Positions 1-6,894 of a stretch of 48,182 nucleotides of DNA are shown here, one piece after another. The position numbers were made by a program, and so were the translations under genes. The stretch is from the NCBI GenBank assembly GCA_946481735.1, contig CAMLOU010000009.1, positions 1 to 48,182 of the forward strand, in the 5' to 3' direction. Each line of letters starts with the position of its first letter. The stretch's first letter is position 1. The notes beneath the pieces were generated by a model, which saw only the letters and a program-made list of their open reading frames with translations, was not told the origin of the DNA and made no database searches. Origin of the DNA: an uncultured Cellvibrio sp. (lineage in GTDB: Bacteria > Pseudomonadota > Gammaproteobacteria > Pseudomonadales > Cellvibrionaceae).

Positions 1-30
1 TGGAATTAAATATTTCATTGCTCCTTCTCC

Positions 31-291
31 CTAGGTTAATTCGTCAATGTCCTTCATAGCTTCGTTGAAGGTTTTGGGGCGGGGTTTGGTTTCGGTGTTT
101 GCTTCGGTTGTCGTCTTGGTGGCTGCTGCTGAATCAACCAGTTTGGCCATAGCTTGGTAGGGATGGCCTTGATTGAAAGCTATTCCGCCGATTGGTTTCC
201 AGCCTTGATTGAGCATAGCTGAAATTTTTTGTTCTAATTCTGGAAACCCATTCGGGCTTCCGACAATTTTATATTGATACTGCTTTGTCAT
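31..291 (-). CDS. Small DUF1737-type protein of the prophage
   Basis: An 86-residue protein. The N-terminal half (YKIVGSPNG, then GWKPIGG and YQAMAKLV) fits the DUF1737 pattern, a small domain of unknown function; the C-terminal half is Thr/Lys/Glu-rich and probably disordered. The ATG at 291 is preferred over the in-frame GTG at 306, because the extra codons are themselves the ribosome binding site (GGAGGAAGGA just before the ATG). It lies downstream of the leftward repressor gene and is probably co-transcribed with it. Function unknown; the family call is from memory of the domain pattern. Confidence 0.65.
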   Translation of the reverse strand: MTKQYQYKIVGSPNGFPELEQKISAMLNQGWKPIGGIAFNQGHPYQAMAKLVDSAAATKTTTEANTETKPRPKTFNEAMKDIDELT

Positions 292-331
292 TAATCCTTC
301 CTCCACCTGCGGGCAACCTTGCTTGCTATCT

Positions 332-604
332 TCAAGCCTTCCTTTGTGTTCCTAATTCTTTTTGAGCGGCTTTTGTCATTGGGCTTATTTGCCCTTCTCC
401 TGGGAACTCTTTTCCGGTGAACAGCCACACCTCGTATTCGGGGAAAGCGCTGGCAATCGTAGCTAAATCGCTAGCTCTGATTTCTGCTTGCCCTCCGACT
501 ACATTTCTAAGCCGGGTGTACTTCATCCCGCATTTCATTGCGAGCTGTTCACGGCTCAGGCCCTCCGTGTTTTCAATTTCTTTTATTCGTTCTATATAGC
601 CCAT
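332..604 (-). CDS. Helix-turn-helix repressor of the prophage
   Basis: A 90-residue Cro/C1-type DNA-binding protein. The helix-turn-helix spans roughly residues 17-40 (LSREQLAMKCGMKYTRLRNV), followed by a short dimer-like tail containing YEVWLFTGKE, a form common in small prophage regulators. The start is placed at ATG 604; no clear Shine-Dalgarno lies upstream, so a leaderless or weakly translated message, as for some phage repressors, is possible. It is divergent from the phage lytic block, and AT-rich dyads at 613-681 lie directly upstream, which suggests it represses both directions. That role is inferred from position and fold. Confidence 0.75.
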   Translation of the reverse strand: MGYIERIKEIENTEGLSREQLAMKCGMKYTRLRNVVGGQAEIRASDLATIASAFPEYEVWLFTGKEFPGEGQISPMTKAAQKELGTQRKA

Positions 605-612
605 TATCAATA

Positions 613-681
613 TCTAAATAATCTATCTAATATCTAGACAGAGCCAGCAATTGAATCTAATATTTGGTCTAAATATTAGAT
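613..681. promoter_or_regulatory. Probable repressor operator cluster
   Basis: Between the divergent repressor and early genes lies a perfect 11-bp inverted repeat, ATCTAATATTT with a 5-nt spacer and AAATATTAGAT (655-681). Two related sequences precede it: TCTAAATAATCTA (613-625) and TCTAATATCTAGA (626-638). The shared TCTAATAT core and the position in the divergent control region are what one expects of operators for the 332-604 repressor. Binding is inferred. Confidence 0.6.
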
Positions 682-695
682 AGCCAAAACATCAT

Positions 696-725
696 ATTGT
701 GGTTCATTGTGGCTCAGTGAGGTTT
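696..725 (+). promoter_or_regulatory. Three 10-bp-phased direct repeats before the early phage genes
   Basis: ATTGTGGTTC, ATTGTGGCTC and AGTGAGGTTT follow one another with an exact 10-bp period, about one DNA helical turn. They sit 42-71 bases upstream of the first rightward phage gene. This arrangement suits cooperative binding of a small protein on one helix face, either an activator or a replication-protein iteron. No protein can be assigned from sequence alone. Confidence 0.4.
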
Positions 726-766
726 AAAAACCAAGCCCTGAACCTTAACCGAAAAGGGTGCTTGCT

Positions 767-1027
767 ATGCCGACTCCAGTTGTTTACCTCACCGCTGATA
801 ATGGGCTGGAATTCCGCCTCTCAAGTCCTCGTATCGATTTCTTCATGGCCTTTCTGGTCGTCGGTTCACTGACCATCAGCTCCAACAGTATCCACTACGT
901 TATTGATGCCGGTGGTAAAGGCTTCACCCTGTATTTCGATCAAGCCTTCTTCGGCTTCCCTATTTCTGAACTCCCAAAACTTAAAGACTTTTTGCAGCAA
1001 GTGAATGCTGCTAAGGCGGCTGCGTAA
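767..1027 (+). CDS. Small early phage protein, unknown function
   Basis: An 86-residue protein beginning MPTPVVYLTADNG. The ATG at 767 follows GAAAAGGG at a good distance; the upstream in-frame GTG at 758 overlaps that binding site and is rejected. It has no signal peptide and one fairly hydrophobic central stretch (about residues 25-40) that could be a beta-rich core rather than a membrane helix. It is the first rightward gene after the operator region and overlaps the next gene by one base, indicating one operon. I do not recognise the family. Confidence 0.65.
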   Translation: MPTPVVYLTADNGLEFRLSSPRIDFFMAFLVVGSLTISSNSIHYVIDAGGKGFTLYFDQAFFGFPISELPKLKDFLQQVNAAKAAA

Positions 1028-1263
1028 TGTCGTTCGATCACAACACGCCGGTAAAGCTGTCCGTACTGCCTCCGGTGAGTTCACAGGAGCAATTCTCCCA
1101 GTTCCTAGGCGTAACCAAAGACACCGTTCGCGGCTGGGTTGAGCAAGACACAATCCCGCACGTAAAGATTGGCCGCCAGCGTTTTATCGACGTGATTCGC
1201 TTCGTGAAAATGTTGGAGTCTGGCAAAACGATTTTTTCCAGTGGGGATTTTTCGCATGACTAG
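1027..1263 (+). CDS. MerR/excisionase-like helix-turn-helix protein
   Basis: A 78-residue protein with a winged-helix DNA-binding signature of the excisionase (HTH_17) type: FSQFLGVTKDTVRGWVEQ, then IPHVKIGRQRFID at about residues 22-58. Such proteins in phages act as excisionases or as small transcription regulators. It starts within the stop codon of the previous gene. It may direct integrase towards excision or regulate the early operon; the sequence does not separate these. Confidence 0.7.
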   Translation: MSFDHNTPVKLSVLPPVSSQEQFSQFLGVTKDTVRGWVEQDTIPHVKIGRQRFIDVIRFVKMLESGKTIFSSGDFSHD

Positions 1264-1378
1264 GGTTTTTATTACTCGTCTGTCTCGCTGCTTCCTGTAT
1301 CTGCTTCCGCATTTGGTGTTGCTGTTGATCTTGGGGTGTTTGGTTTCTGAATCGCCTAATTTGAGTTTTTCTTGGTAG
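1256..1378 (+). CDS. Tiny 40-residue membrane protein
   Basis: ATG at 1256 opens a 40-codon frame ending TAG at 1376-1378. GGGGA lies about nine bases upstream, and the start overlaps the end of the helix-turn-helix gene by eight bases. The product is Arg-containing at the N-terminus, then strongly hydrophobic (FLYLLPHLVLLLILGCLV), consistent with one membrane helix. The next gene begins 11 bases after its stop. Tight packing supports it being real; small hydrophobic proteins of this size are normal in inovirus genomes, but no specific role can be given. Confidence 0.5.
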   Translation: MTRVFITRLSRCFLYLLPHLVLLLILGCLVSESPNLSFSW

Positions 1379-1389
1379 GGGCTTTTATC

Positions 1390-1647
1390 GTGATCAAAGA
1401 AAAACACATTGTTCATTTTTTAATTCTTCTTGTTCACTCGGCGTTGATCTGGTGTTTAGCAATTTTTTACTTTGAGAATAAATTCAACAGTCAGTCAGCT
1501 TTCTGCTCCGCAATGACTTCCGCTTCTGGCACTGCACACACTAAAGGCGATATGCGGATCGTCCGTGTGCATGTGCCACCTTTTTTTTCAACACATTCTG
1601 CGCTGACAAGCTGGGGCGCGGGATTTAATAAAGTCCAGCTCATTTAA
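1390..1647 (+). CDS. Small single-helix membrane protein of the phage
   Basis: An 85-residue protein starting at GTG 1390, which has AGGGG at 1377-1381 as ribosome binding site; an in-frame TTG at 1372 lies upstream but has no such site. After a short Lys-rich start comes one membrane helix (about residues 6-22, HIVHFLILLVHSALIWCL), then a polar, probably periplasmic tail. It sits between the tiny membrane ORF and the putative ssDNA-binding gene. No family recognised; a minor virion or assembly role is only a guess from position. Confidence 0.55.
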   Translation: MIKEKHIVHFLILLVHSALIWCLAIFYFENKFNSQSAFCSAMTSASGTAHTKGDMRIVRVHVPPFFSTHSALTSWGAGFNKVQLI

Positions 1648-1662
1648 CGAAAGGTAACTGTT

Positions 1663-1983
1663 ATGAACCAAGTAATGTCTGTGAATTTATATGGTGCTTC
1701 TCTCGCTGATGTTGACGGCAAGCAATACGCGTCGCTCTATGTTGGGCAAGAGGTGGTTGACGAAAAAGAAGAGGGTGCGAAAGGCATCGTCATGATGAAA
1801 CTGCCTTGTGACCCTGATGTGTATCACAACCTGAAATTGGCCAAGTATCCCGCGCCCATTGATATGCACGTGCGCCTGAAAAAAGCGGCGGGCGGTCGTA
1901 TGGGCCAGCACTGCGTGAAGATCGATACCAAGCCTTCGGCGGGTTCGGCTTCAACTGTTTCCAGCTCTAAACCCAGCGCCTAA
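1663..1983 (+). CDS. Putative phage single-stranded DNA-binding protein (pV-like)
   Basis: A 106-residue soluble protein with GAAAGGTAAC as ribosome binding site. The first 85 residues look like a small beta-barrel with alternating hydrophobic residues (KQYASLYVGQEV, KGIVMMKL, IDMHVRLKKA), and the tail (about 88-106) is Ser/Ala/Pro-rich and flexible, as in single-stranded DNA-binding proteins. In filamentous phages the ssDNA-binding protein is encoded just upstream of the coat genes and coats the displaced strand before virion assembly. The assignment rests on position, size and architecture, not on a clear sequence match. Confidence 0.55.
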   Translation: MNQVMSVNLYGASLADVDGKQYASLYVGQEVVDEKEEGAKGIVMMKLPCDPDVYHNLKLAKYPAPIDMHVRLKKAAGGRMGQHCVKIDTKPSAGSASTVSSSKPSA

Positions 1984-1998
1984 GGCTAGGTGTAGGGT

Positions 1999-2235
1999 AT
2001 GCATTATCTCCGGTGCGAGTCTGAAATTGTCGTCATCGACAACCAGATATCTTGCTCCGCATGGCAATCCGTTTCGGAGAACGAATTGCTTGGTGCGCTC
2101 GTCCGCTCTAGCCAGCTTACTCAGGCTGATTACTACGAACTGGCCGGGGGCACCATAGCAATCATGCTCACTGCTATCGGTGTGCGTGTGATTTTAAAAC
2201 TTTTACTTTCTTCTCCAAAAGGTAACCAACCATGA
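1999..2235 (+). CDS. Small phage membrane protein upstream of the coat gene
   Basis: A 78-residue protein with a polar N-terminal half and one membrane helix near the C-terminus (about residues 50-70, GTIAIMLTAIGVRVILKLLL). Its stop overlaps the coat-gene start as ATGA, so translation of the two is probably coupled. Its helix and place beside the major coat gene suggest a minor coat protein such as those capping a filamentous virion, but no sequence family is recognised. Confidence 0.6.
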   Translation: MHYLRCESEIVVIDNQISCSAWQSVSENELLGALVRSSQLTQADYYELAGGTIAIMLTAIGVRVILKLLLSSPKGNQP

Positions 2236-2453
2236 AAAACAAATTTGCGTTTATCAACAAAAAATTGGCGGCGGCTTCCGCTGCTGTGTCCGGTGTGGTT
2301 TTGGCCGGTGCTGCACAGGCTCAATCAGTCCTGCCGACTGATTTCAGCATGGATAACGTCAACGCTGACATTCTCACCATCGGCGGTGCGTTGATCGGTC
2401 TGGCGGTGACTGCCGTCGGTATCAAGTGGGTTAAAGCAACCTTCTTCGGTTAA
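2232..2453 (+). CDS. Major coat protein precursor (pVIII-like)
   Basis: A 73-residue precursor. It has a basic N-terminus (KNKFAFINKK), a hydrophobic signal core and an AQA signal-peptidase site after residue 30. The mature product would be 43 residues: an acidic amphipathic start (VLPTDFSMDNVNADI), a membrane helix (LTIGGALIGLAVTAVGIKWV) and a short basic end (KATFF). This is the layout of filamentous-phage major coat proteins, whose basic end packs against the DNA. A strong terminator follows directly, as expected for a gene that must be made in great excess over those downstream. Confidence 0.9.
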   Translation: MKNKFAFINKKLAAASAAVSGVVLAGAAQAQSVLPTDFSMDNVNADILTIGGALIGLAVTAVGIKWVKATFFG

Positions 2454-2470
2454 TCGCAACAACCCAGAAA

Positions 2471-2492
2471 GGGGGCTTCGGCCTCCTTTTTT
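2471..2492 (+). terminator. Rho-independent terminator after the coat gene
   Basis: GGGGGC, a TTCG tetraloop and GCCTCC (one G-T pair) are followed by a T6 run. It separates the highly expressed coat region from the adsorption and assembly genes, as in other filamentous phages. Confidence 0.85.
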
Positions 2493-2509
2493 CTTTGAGG
2501 GCTACCACA

Positions 2510-2584
2510 ATGTTTTTTGATCCCTATGCCTACTTGTTACTGGTCTTGCTCGCGGCGTTGGTGGTGATGGGTGAGGGGGTGTGA
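2510..2584 (+). CDS. Tiny 24-residue membrane protein before the adsorption gene
   Basis: ATG at 2510 opens a 24-codon frame encoding a nearly pure membrane helix (YAYLLLVLLAALVVMGEGV at its end). The stop TGA at 2582-2584 overlaps the GTG start of the pIII-like gene by three bases, which suggests translational coupling. Upstream TTTGAGGGC (2494-2502) offers a GAGG binding site. Filamentous phages encode very short hydrophobic tip proteins (pVII/pIX type, about 30 residues) near here, so a virion-tip role is plausible but unproven. Confidence 0.5.
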   Translation: MFFDPYAYLLLVLLAALVVMGEGV

Positions 2585-3906
2585 TTGTGTTTAGGAATCC
2601 CATCTTGAATTTTTGCTATATCATTTTTATTTTGTTTTTTGTTTTTGCTATGCCTGCTTTTGCTCAGTCTGAAGTTCGTCCACAGTGTTCTGGTTCTGGT
2701 GCAACGCAGCGTCATAATTGTTTTATTCCGAGTGTTGATCCGTACTCTCTGTGTGTCGAGGACGGTCGCATTGGAGTTTTTGAAAAGCTTTGTGCGACCG
2801 GTGATGATAGTCGTTTTTACGTGCGTTGCTATGCTGTAGCACAATGCAGTTGTCCGTCGGGTTATAATTTAGTTGGTGATATGTGTGTTTTGCCTCCTGA
2901 GTGTGAGGCCCCAAATTCAATAAATCCTGTCACGGGTCAATGTGATTACTGTCCTTCTGGTGATTTTGATCCTTCTGGTGTTTGTCTAGATTGTCCGGGT
3001 GGGGATTGTGAGGGTAGTAGTTCTGCTGCATCTTCATCTGAGCCTATTTGTGTTTGGGGTGTTGATCCTGAAACGGGTGATTGTTTGCCTGATCCTTCTT
3101 CTTCGTCTTCTGGTAATTCCTCGGCGGGTTCTTCTTCTGGTGGTGGGTCTGCGTCTTCGTCGGGTGGTGGTAATTCATCGAGTGGCAATGGTGGTGATGA
3201 TGGCGGTAGTGGCAGTTCTTCGCCGGGTAATCCTGTTCCTGCTGATTCTACCTGTCCTAACAAATTCCAGATCGGTGATCAGTGGTATTGCCAGTCTAAT
3301 CCTATGCCTAGCAGTGAAGGGCAAGCGTCCAGTGAGGGGGCTGATGCAGCGGCGGCGGGTACCTGTGGAGCGGCGCCGGTTTGTGATGGTGATCCCGTAG
3401 GTTGTGCCATTTTACTGAATGCGCACTTTGATCGTTGTAATACCGATAAAACTGCTGAGGGTGGTGGTGATTGTTCTGCTGAACCTGCGTGTTCTGGTGA
3501 CCCGGTAGGTTGTTCTATCGCGTTACAAAATTGGAAGCTGCGTTGTGATCAACATGGTGAACCTGTTGATGGTGATGCTGATGTGGCTGAATACGATAGT
3601 AATTTTGAATCTGAATTTGGTGAATCTAATCAGGCTTCCGTTGATGGTGAGGGTGCGTTAACTCATCTTGCAGAAGTGTCTGATGCCGTTGACTTTACGT
3701 CTGTTGATATGTCCGGCTTGAATATCAATTCCACTGGGCGGTCGTCACAGTGCCCACAGCCTCGCTCTATTTCTCTCTCCCTCGGTAATTTTGAAGTCTC
3801 TTACCAGCCTTTGTGTGATTTGGCTGAGGGGCTTTCTACTTTGGTTGTTCTTATCTTCTCTTATATCTCCGTCATGCTGGTATGGCGGTCAACGCAACAG
3901 GGGTAA
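2581..3906 (+). CDS. Adsorption/minor tip protein (pIII/TspB-like) with Ser-Gly linkers
   Basis: A 441-residue secreted protein starting at GTG 2581, overlapping the tiny ORF before it. It has a signal peptide (1-28, cleavage at AFA-QS), a Cys-rich N-terminal domain (about 36-143), Ser/Gly linkers (146-155 and 172-216), and two copies of a Cys module with GDPVGC (262-286 and 298-322). A conserved C-terminal domain begins CPQPRS, and a membrane anchor spans about 418-435. The Cys modules and C-terminal domain resemble the TspB/inovirus minor-coat family. Such proteins bind the pilus or host receptor and end virion assembly. The N-terminal receptor domain is the part expected to set host range. 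Confidence 0.8.
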   Translation: MIVFRNPILNFCYIIFILFFVFAMPAFAQSEVRPQCSGSGATQRHNCFIPSVDPYSLCVEDGRIGVFEKLCATGDDSRFYVRCYAVAQCSCPSGYNLVGDMCVLPPECEAPNSINPVTGQCDYCPSGDFDPSGVCLDCPGGDCEGSSSAASSSEPICVWGVDPETGDCLPDPSSSSSGNSSAGSSSGGGSASSSGGGNSSSGNGGDDGGSGSSSPGNPVPADSTCPNKFQIGDQWYCQSNPMPSSEGQASSEGADAAAAGTCGAAPVCDGDPVGCAILLNAHFDRCNTDKTAEGGGDCSAEPACSGDPVGCSIALQNWKLRCDQHGEPVDGDADVAEYDSNFESEFGESNQASVDGEGALTHLAEVSDAVDFTSVDMSGLNINSTGRSSQCPQPRSISLSLGNFEVSYQPLCDLAEGLSTLVVLIFSYISVMLVWRSTQQG

Positions 3907-3909
3907 TCT

Positions 3910-4269
3910 ATGGGCTTACTACTGCGGGCACTTTATGTTCTTTTAAAAGGTTTCTTCTTCTCTCTTTGGTCAAGGTTGTGGGCATTCATTTTATTTGTTC
4001 TGCCATGGATCATAGAAAAGGTGCTTATACTGCTTGGCATTGGCTTTGTCTCTTATCAAGGATTCGATTTTATTATTGACCGTTTATCTGATTTCATTTT
4101 CTCTCGCTTCGATAATTTGCTCTCTGACCTCTATGCAATTTTGGTCATTCTCAAGCTGGATGTTGGTATCGCTATTTTATTTGCAGCAATGTCTATCGCC
4201 TTATCTATCAAGCTAATGACTGCTGGTTCCAAGTTGATATTCAAGTCAAAAGGCACATTTGAGGCATAG
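3910..4269 (+). CDS. Minor coat/assembly membrane protein (pVI-like)
   Basis: A 119-residue, very hydrophobic protein with about three membrane helices (residues 5-45, 38-60 and 88-106). It starts three bases after the adsorption gene and is followed almost at once by the Zot-like gene. Position between pIII- and pI-type genes, size and hydrophobicity match pVI/DUF2523-type inovirus proteins, which sit at the virion end together with pIII. The family is assigned from synteny and character rather than a specific motif. Confidence 0.75.
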   Translation: MGLLLRALYVLLKGFFFSLWSRLWAFILFVLPWIIEKVLILLGIGFVSYQGFDFIIDRLSDFIFSRFDNLLSDLYAILVILKLDVGIAILFAAMSIALSIKLMTAGSKLIFKSKGTFEA

Positions 4270-4271
4270 TC

Positions 4272-5315
4272 ATGATCTATCTATTTACCGGTGTTCCTGG
4301 CTCATCCAAAACGCTCAATGTTTTAAAAATGGTGAATGAAGATCCCACGTTTAAAGGTCGTGAGATTTATTACCACCGCATTAAGGAATTGAAATTGCCA
4401 TGGATTGAGCTGTCAGCGGATGAGGTGATGGAATGGGATACCTTGCCACATGGTGCTGTTTTAGTCGTTGATGAGGCTCAGTACCTAATGCCGACCCGTG
4501 ACAGCCGCAAGCCCATGCCGGATTGGATTGTCAAAATGTCTGAGCATCGTCACAAGGGCTATGACTTAATTTTTATTACCCAGAATCCCATGCTGCTGGA
4601 TGCGGGGTTTCGTCGTTTCGTTGGCAAGCATATTCACATTGAGCGTGTTTTTGGTATGCAATCGGCTAAGTGGATGACGTGGGAAAAATGCGTTTCTGAT
4701 ATTGAGGATCACTTTAAGCGCAAAGAGGCGGTGGTTAAACGGGTTCCCTTTGATAAGAAGTATTATGATCTCTATAAATCCGCTGAGGTTCACACCCATA
4801 AACGCAAATTGCCTTTAAAGGTCTTTATTCCTTTCATATTTTTGGCTGTTGTTATTGGTTTAGTTATTCATTTTCTTAATCGCTGGGATGATCGTAACAA
4901 CGCTGACCTAGTGGATGGTTCTGTTCCCTCCCATCAGTCTGGTAGCGCTTCTCTCCTCCCTTCCTTGGGGGCCGGTACATTAACCAATAGCAGTAAGGCT
5001 ATGACTGCTCAGGAGTACACACAGGCTCTCACACCGCGTCTGCCTGATGTGCCGTGGTCTGCACCTATCTATGATGCCGTAACTGCCCCTAAGAGCTTCC
5101 CGCGGCCTCAGTGCATTCGCAATAACGTTACCGGTGTATGTAAATGCTTTAGCCAGCAGGCCACGCCTATAACCATTTCACAAACAGCCTGTTACAACTA
5201 TGTCGAAAATGGTTATTTCGATCACACCAAACCTGATGACTACTATCAATCGTCTCGGCCTGCCGCGAATGCGGGCGAACAGGGCTTGCCCCGCCCGCTC
5301 GCGGCGGCACGCTAA
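4272..5315 (+). CDS. zot: Zot-like (pI) virion assembly ATPase
   Basis: A 347-residue protein. The N-terminal cytoplasmic NTPase domain has Walker A GVPGSSKT (7-14) and Walker B VLVVDEAQ (63-70). A single membrane helix (about 184-203) separates it from a Pro/Ser-rich periplasmic region ending in a Cys-containing segment (CIRNNVTGVCKCF). This is the standard architecture of filamentous-phage pI/Zot proteins, which sit in the inner membrane and use ATP to extrude the phage through the envelope. The name Zot refers to the family; no toxin activity is implied. Confidence 0.92.
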   Translation: MIYLFTGVPGSSKTLNVLKMVNEDPTFKGREIYYHRIKELKLPWIELSADEVMEWDTLPHGAVLVVDEAQYLMPTRDSRKPMPDWIVKMSEHRHKGYDLIFITQNPMLLDAGFRRFVGKHIHIERVFGMQSAKWMTWEKCVSDIEDHFKRKEAVVKRVPFDKKYYDLYKSAEVHTHKRKLPLKVFIPFIFLAVVIGLVIHFLNRWDDRNNADLVDGSVPSHQSGSASLLPSLGAGTLTNSSKAMTAQEYTQALTPRLPDVPWSAPIYDAVTAPKSFPRPQCIRNNVTGVCKCFSQQATPITISQTACYNYVENGYFDHTKPDDYYQSSRPAANAGEQGLPRPLAAAR

Positions 5316-5414
5316 CGTCTCTGTAACACGTTAATAATAAGGGGAGTGCAAACACACACAGAACCACAAAACGCCACATTCTTTCCTTAAACCGCTTTTT
5401 TAGGAATCTTCCGC

Positions 5415-6701
5415 ATGCGTTACGAAAATAAATTCTGGCACCGTGATGGCCACCGCTTTTTTAATCAAACGGCTTCTGTTGATCTTTCCGGGCTTTGTTA
5501 TCTTCATACCGGGGTAGATACGATTAAACAGCTCTATAACTGCCTTATTCGCCATGATGTGCTTTGTGCTATTCAGCAAGCTTATGATGGTGGTGACAAT
5601 GTGTTCTCATGGGGTGGGTTTGATTGGTTGATTACCCGGTCCTCTAAAGCGTCTGGCTATCAGTTCATTCTTAAGAATCTCGATGCAGGCTTTGTGGTGC
5701 TGCTTAAGTCGTTTTATGCGGATGCTGACTTGTCTGCTAGTCACCTTAAAATTGAGTGCACACCCCAGCTTATTGCTGAACATACGCCTGAATCGTTGAC
5801 GGCTGAGATTGATCGTATTGCTTCCCTGTTCTGCGTCCAGCTCGTTCACGCCGGGGTGTCTGTGCATATTGCGGTAGATGTGAAAGGCTTCGTCGTTCCT
5901 GCGGACTTTGAGGCGCGTTTAGTGGCCAAGGCTAAGCGTCAATACAAATTTAATTCCATCAGTAACGCACAGCTTGAATTGAATGAAACGGCGGTGATTT
6001 ACGGGGCTGGGCAGTCTTATACCTTTGGTTCTGCGGGATCGCTGCAATTTTGTGTTTACGACAAAGTGGCTGAGGCTTTGAAAAGTGACAAGATTGATTT
6101 TTGGGAGTCTATCTGGTCGCAAGTGCCAGCGTCTGATTTTGATGGGGATTTTTCTAATCCTGCTGCGGCTAGTGAGTATCAGGTGGGGGATACGGTCCAT
6201 CGGATTGAGGCAAGGTTCCATCACTCGGTCATTAATCAGTTTTGCTGGGGCACTAAATTGCCTGATGGTAAGTTGCTTTCAATTAAAAACTATTCTGAGT
6301 TAGCACCGCATTTAACCGCTCTTTGGCAGTACTCATTAAATAATTTCCGGTTGCAGTATTCCTCTTCATACATTGACCCGTTTTGGCAGGCATTGATTGA
6401 AGATATTCAGTTCTATTGTCCGGCTCCGGCATTGCCCTATCGCCGTGAACAGAAGCCTCCATCTGATTCTTCCCGTCGCAATGTGGCTTTTTGGCTTGGC
6501 AATCAAATTAAGCTCTATTCTCGCAAGCGTTTTAATCCTGAATATGTGGTTTCTAGACTTCTTTCCTCTGGGTTGGAAGCTGATTTGGCACATTATTTTG
6601 GTGTGCTCTTTTATGGTAATTCTGATGTGCTTTATGACGTGTTACTTGATTTTGTTTCTGAAAAAATGCGTTTGCATTTGTTAAACGGTGTGGCTGCTTA
6701 A
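5415..6701 (+). CDS. Phage replication initiation protein
   Basis: A 428-residue soluble protein. Features typical of inovirus rolling-circle initiators include a histidine-containing HIAVD strand (about 151-155), YGAGQSYTFGS followed by CVYDK (about 196-217), and a basic/acidic RIEARFHHS strand (263-271). Initiators of this kind nick the double-stranded phage DNA at the plus origin to start rolling-circle synthesis. A 99-bp gap without a gene separates it from zot, so it may have its own promoter. Placing it after zot, next to the integrase, differs from the classical Ff order. The subfamily (replication initiation factor type) is uncertain. Confidence 0.7.
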   Translation: MRYENKFWHRDGHRFFNQTASVDLSGLCYLHTGVDTIKQLYNCLIRHDVLCAIQQAYDGGDNVFSWGGFDWLITRSSKASGYQFILKNLDAGFVVLLKSFYADADLSASHLKIECTPQLIAEHTPESLTAEIDRIASLFCVQLVHAGVSVHIAVDVKGFVVPADFEARLVAKAKRQYKFNSISNAQLELNETAVIYGAGQSYTFGSAGSLQFCVYDKVAEALKSDKIDFWESIWSQVPASDFDGDFSNPAAASEYQVGDTVHRIEARFHHSVINQFCWGTKLPDGKLLSIKNYSELAPHLTALWQYSLNNFRLQYSSSYIDPFWQALIEDIQFYCPAPALPYRREQKPPSDSSRRNVAFWLGNQIKLYSRKRFNPEYVVSRLLSSGLEADLAHYFGVLFYGNSDVLYDVLLDFVSEKMRLHLLNGVAA

Positions 6702-6711
6702 GGGGTTTTTT

Positions 6712-6894
6712 ATGGAAAAGATTGATTCATGTGAGGCGCTTTTTCTTGACCTATGGGATTTTCTTGTCTGGTTTGAGAATTTCACCTTTTATACGTCACT
6801 GGCATGGATAGCGGTTGGATTTATTGCTGGCGTTCTCGCTTCTATTTTGTTTTTCGGTGGTAGGGGATCTTCCGGTGATAAAAAAGCTTTCTGA
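6712..6894 (+). CDS. Small single-helix membrane protein between rep and integrase
   Basis: A 60-residue protein starting at ATG 6712, with AAGGGG at 6700-6705 as binding site. An acidic N-terminal half (MEKIDSCEALFLDLWDFL) is followed by one membrane helix (about 29-51, TSLAWIAVGFIAGVLASILFF) and a short basic tail. Its 3' end overlaps the integrase start by 20 bases. No family recognised. Confidence 0.6.
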   Translation: MEKIDSCEALFLDLWDFLVWFENFTFYTSLAWIAVGFIAGVLASILFFGGRGSSGDKKAF

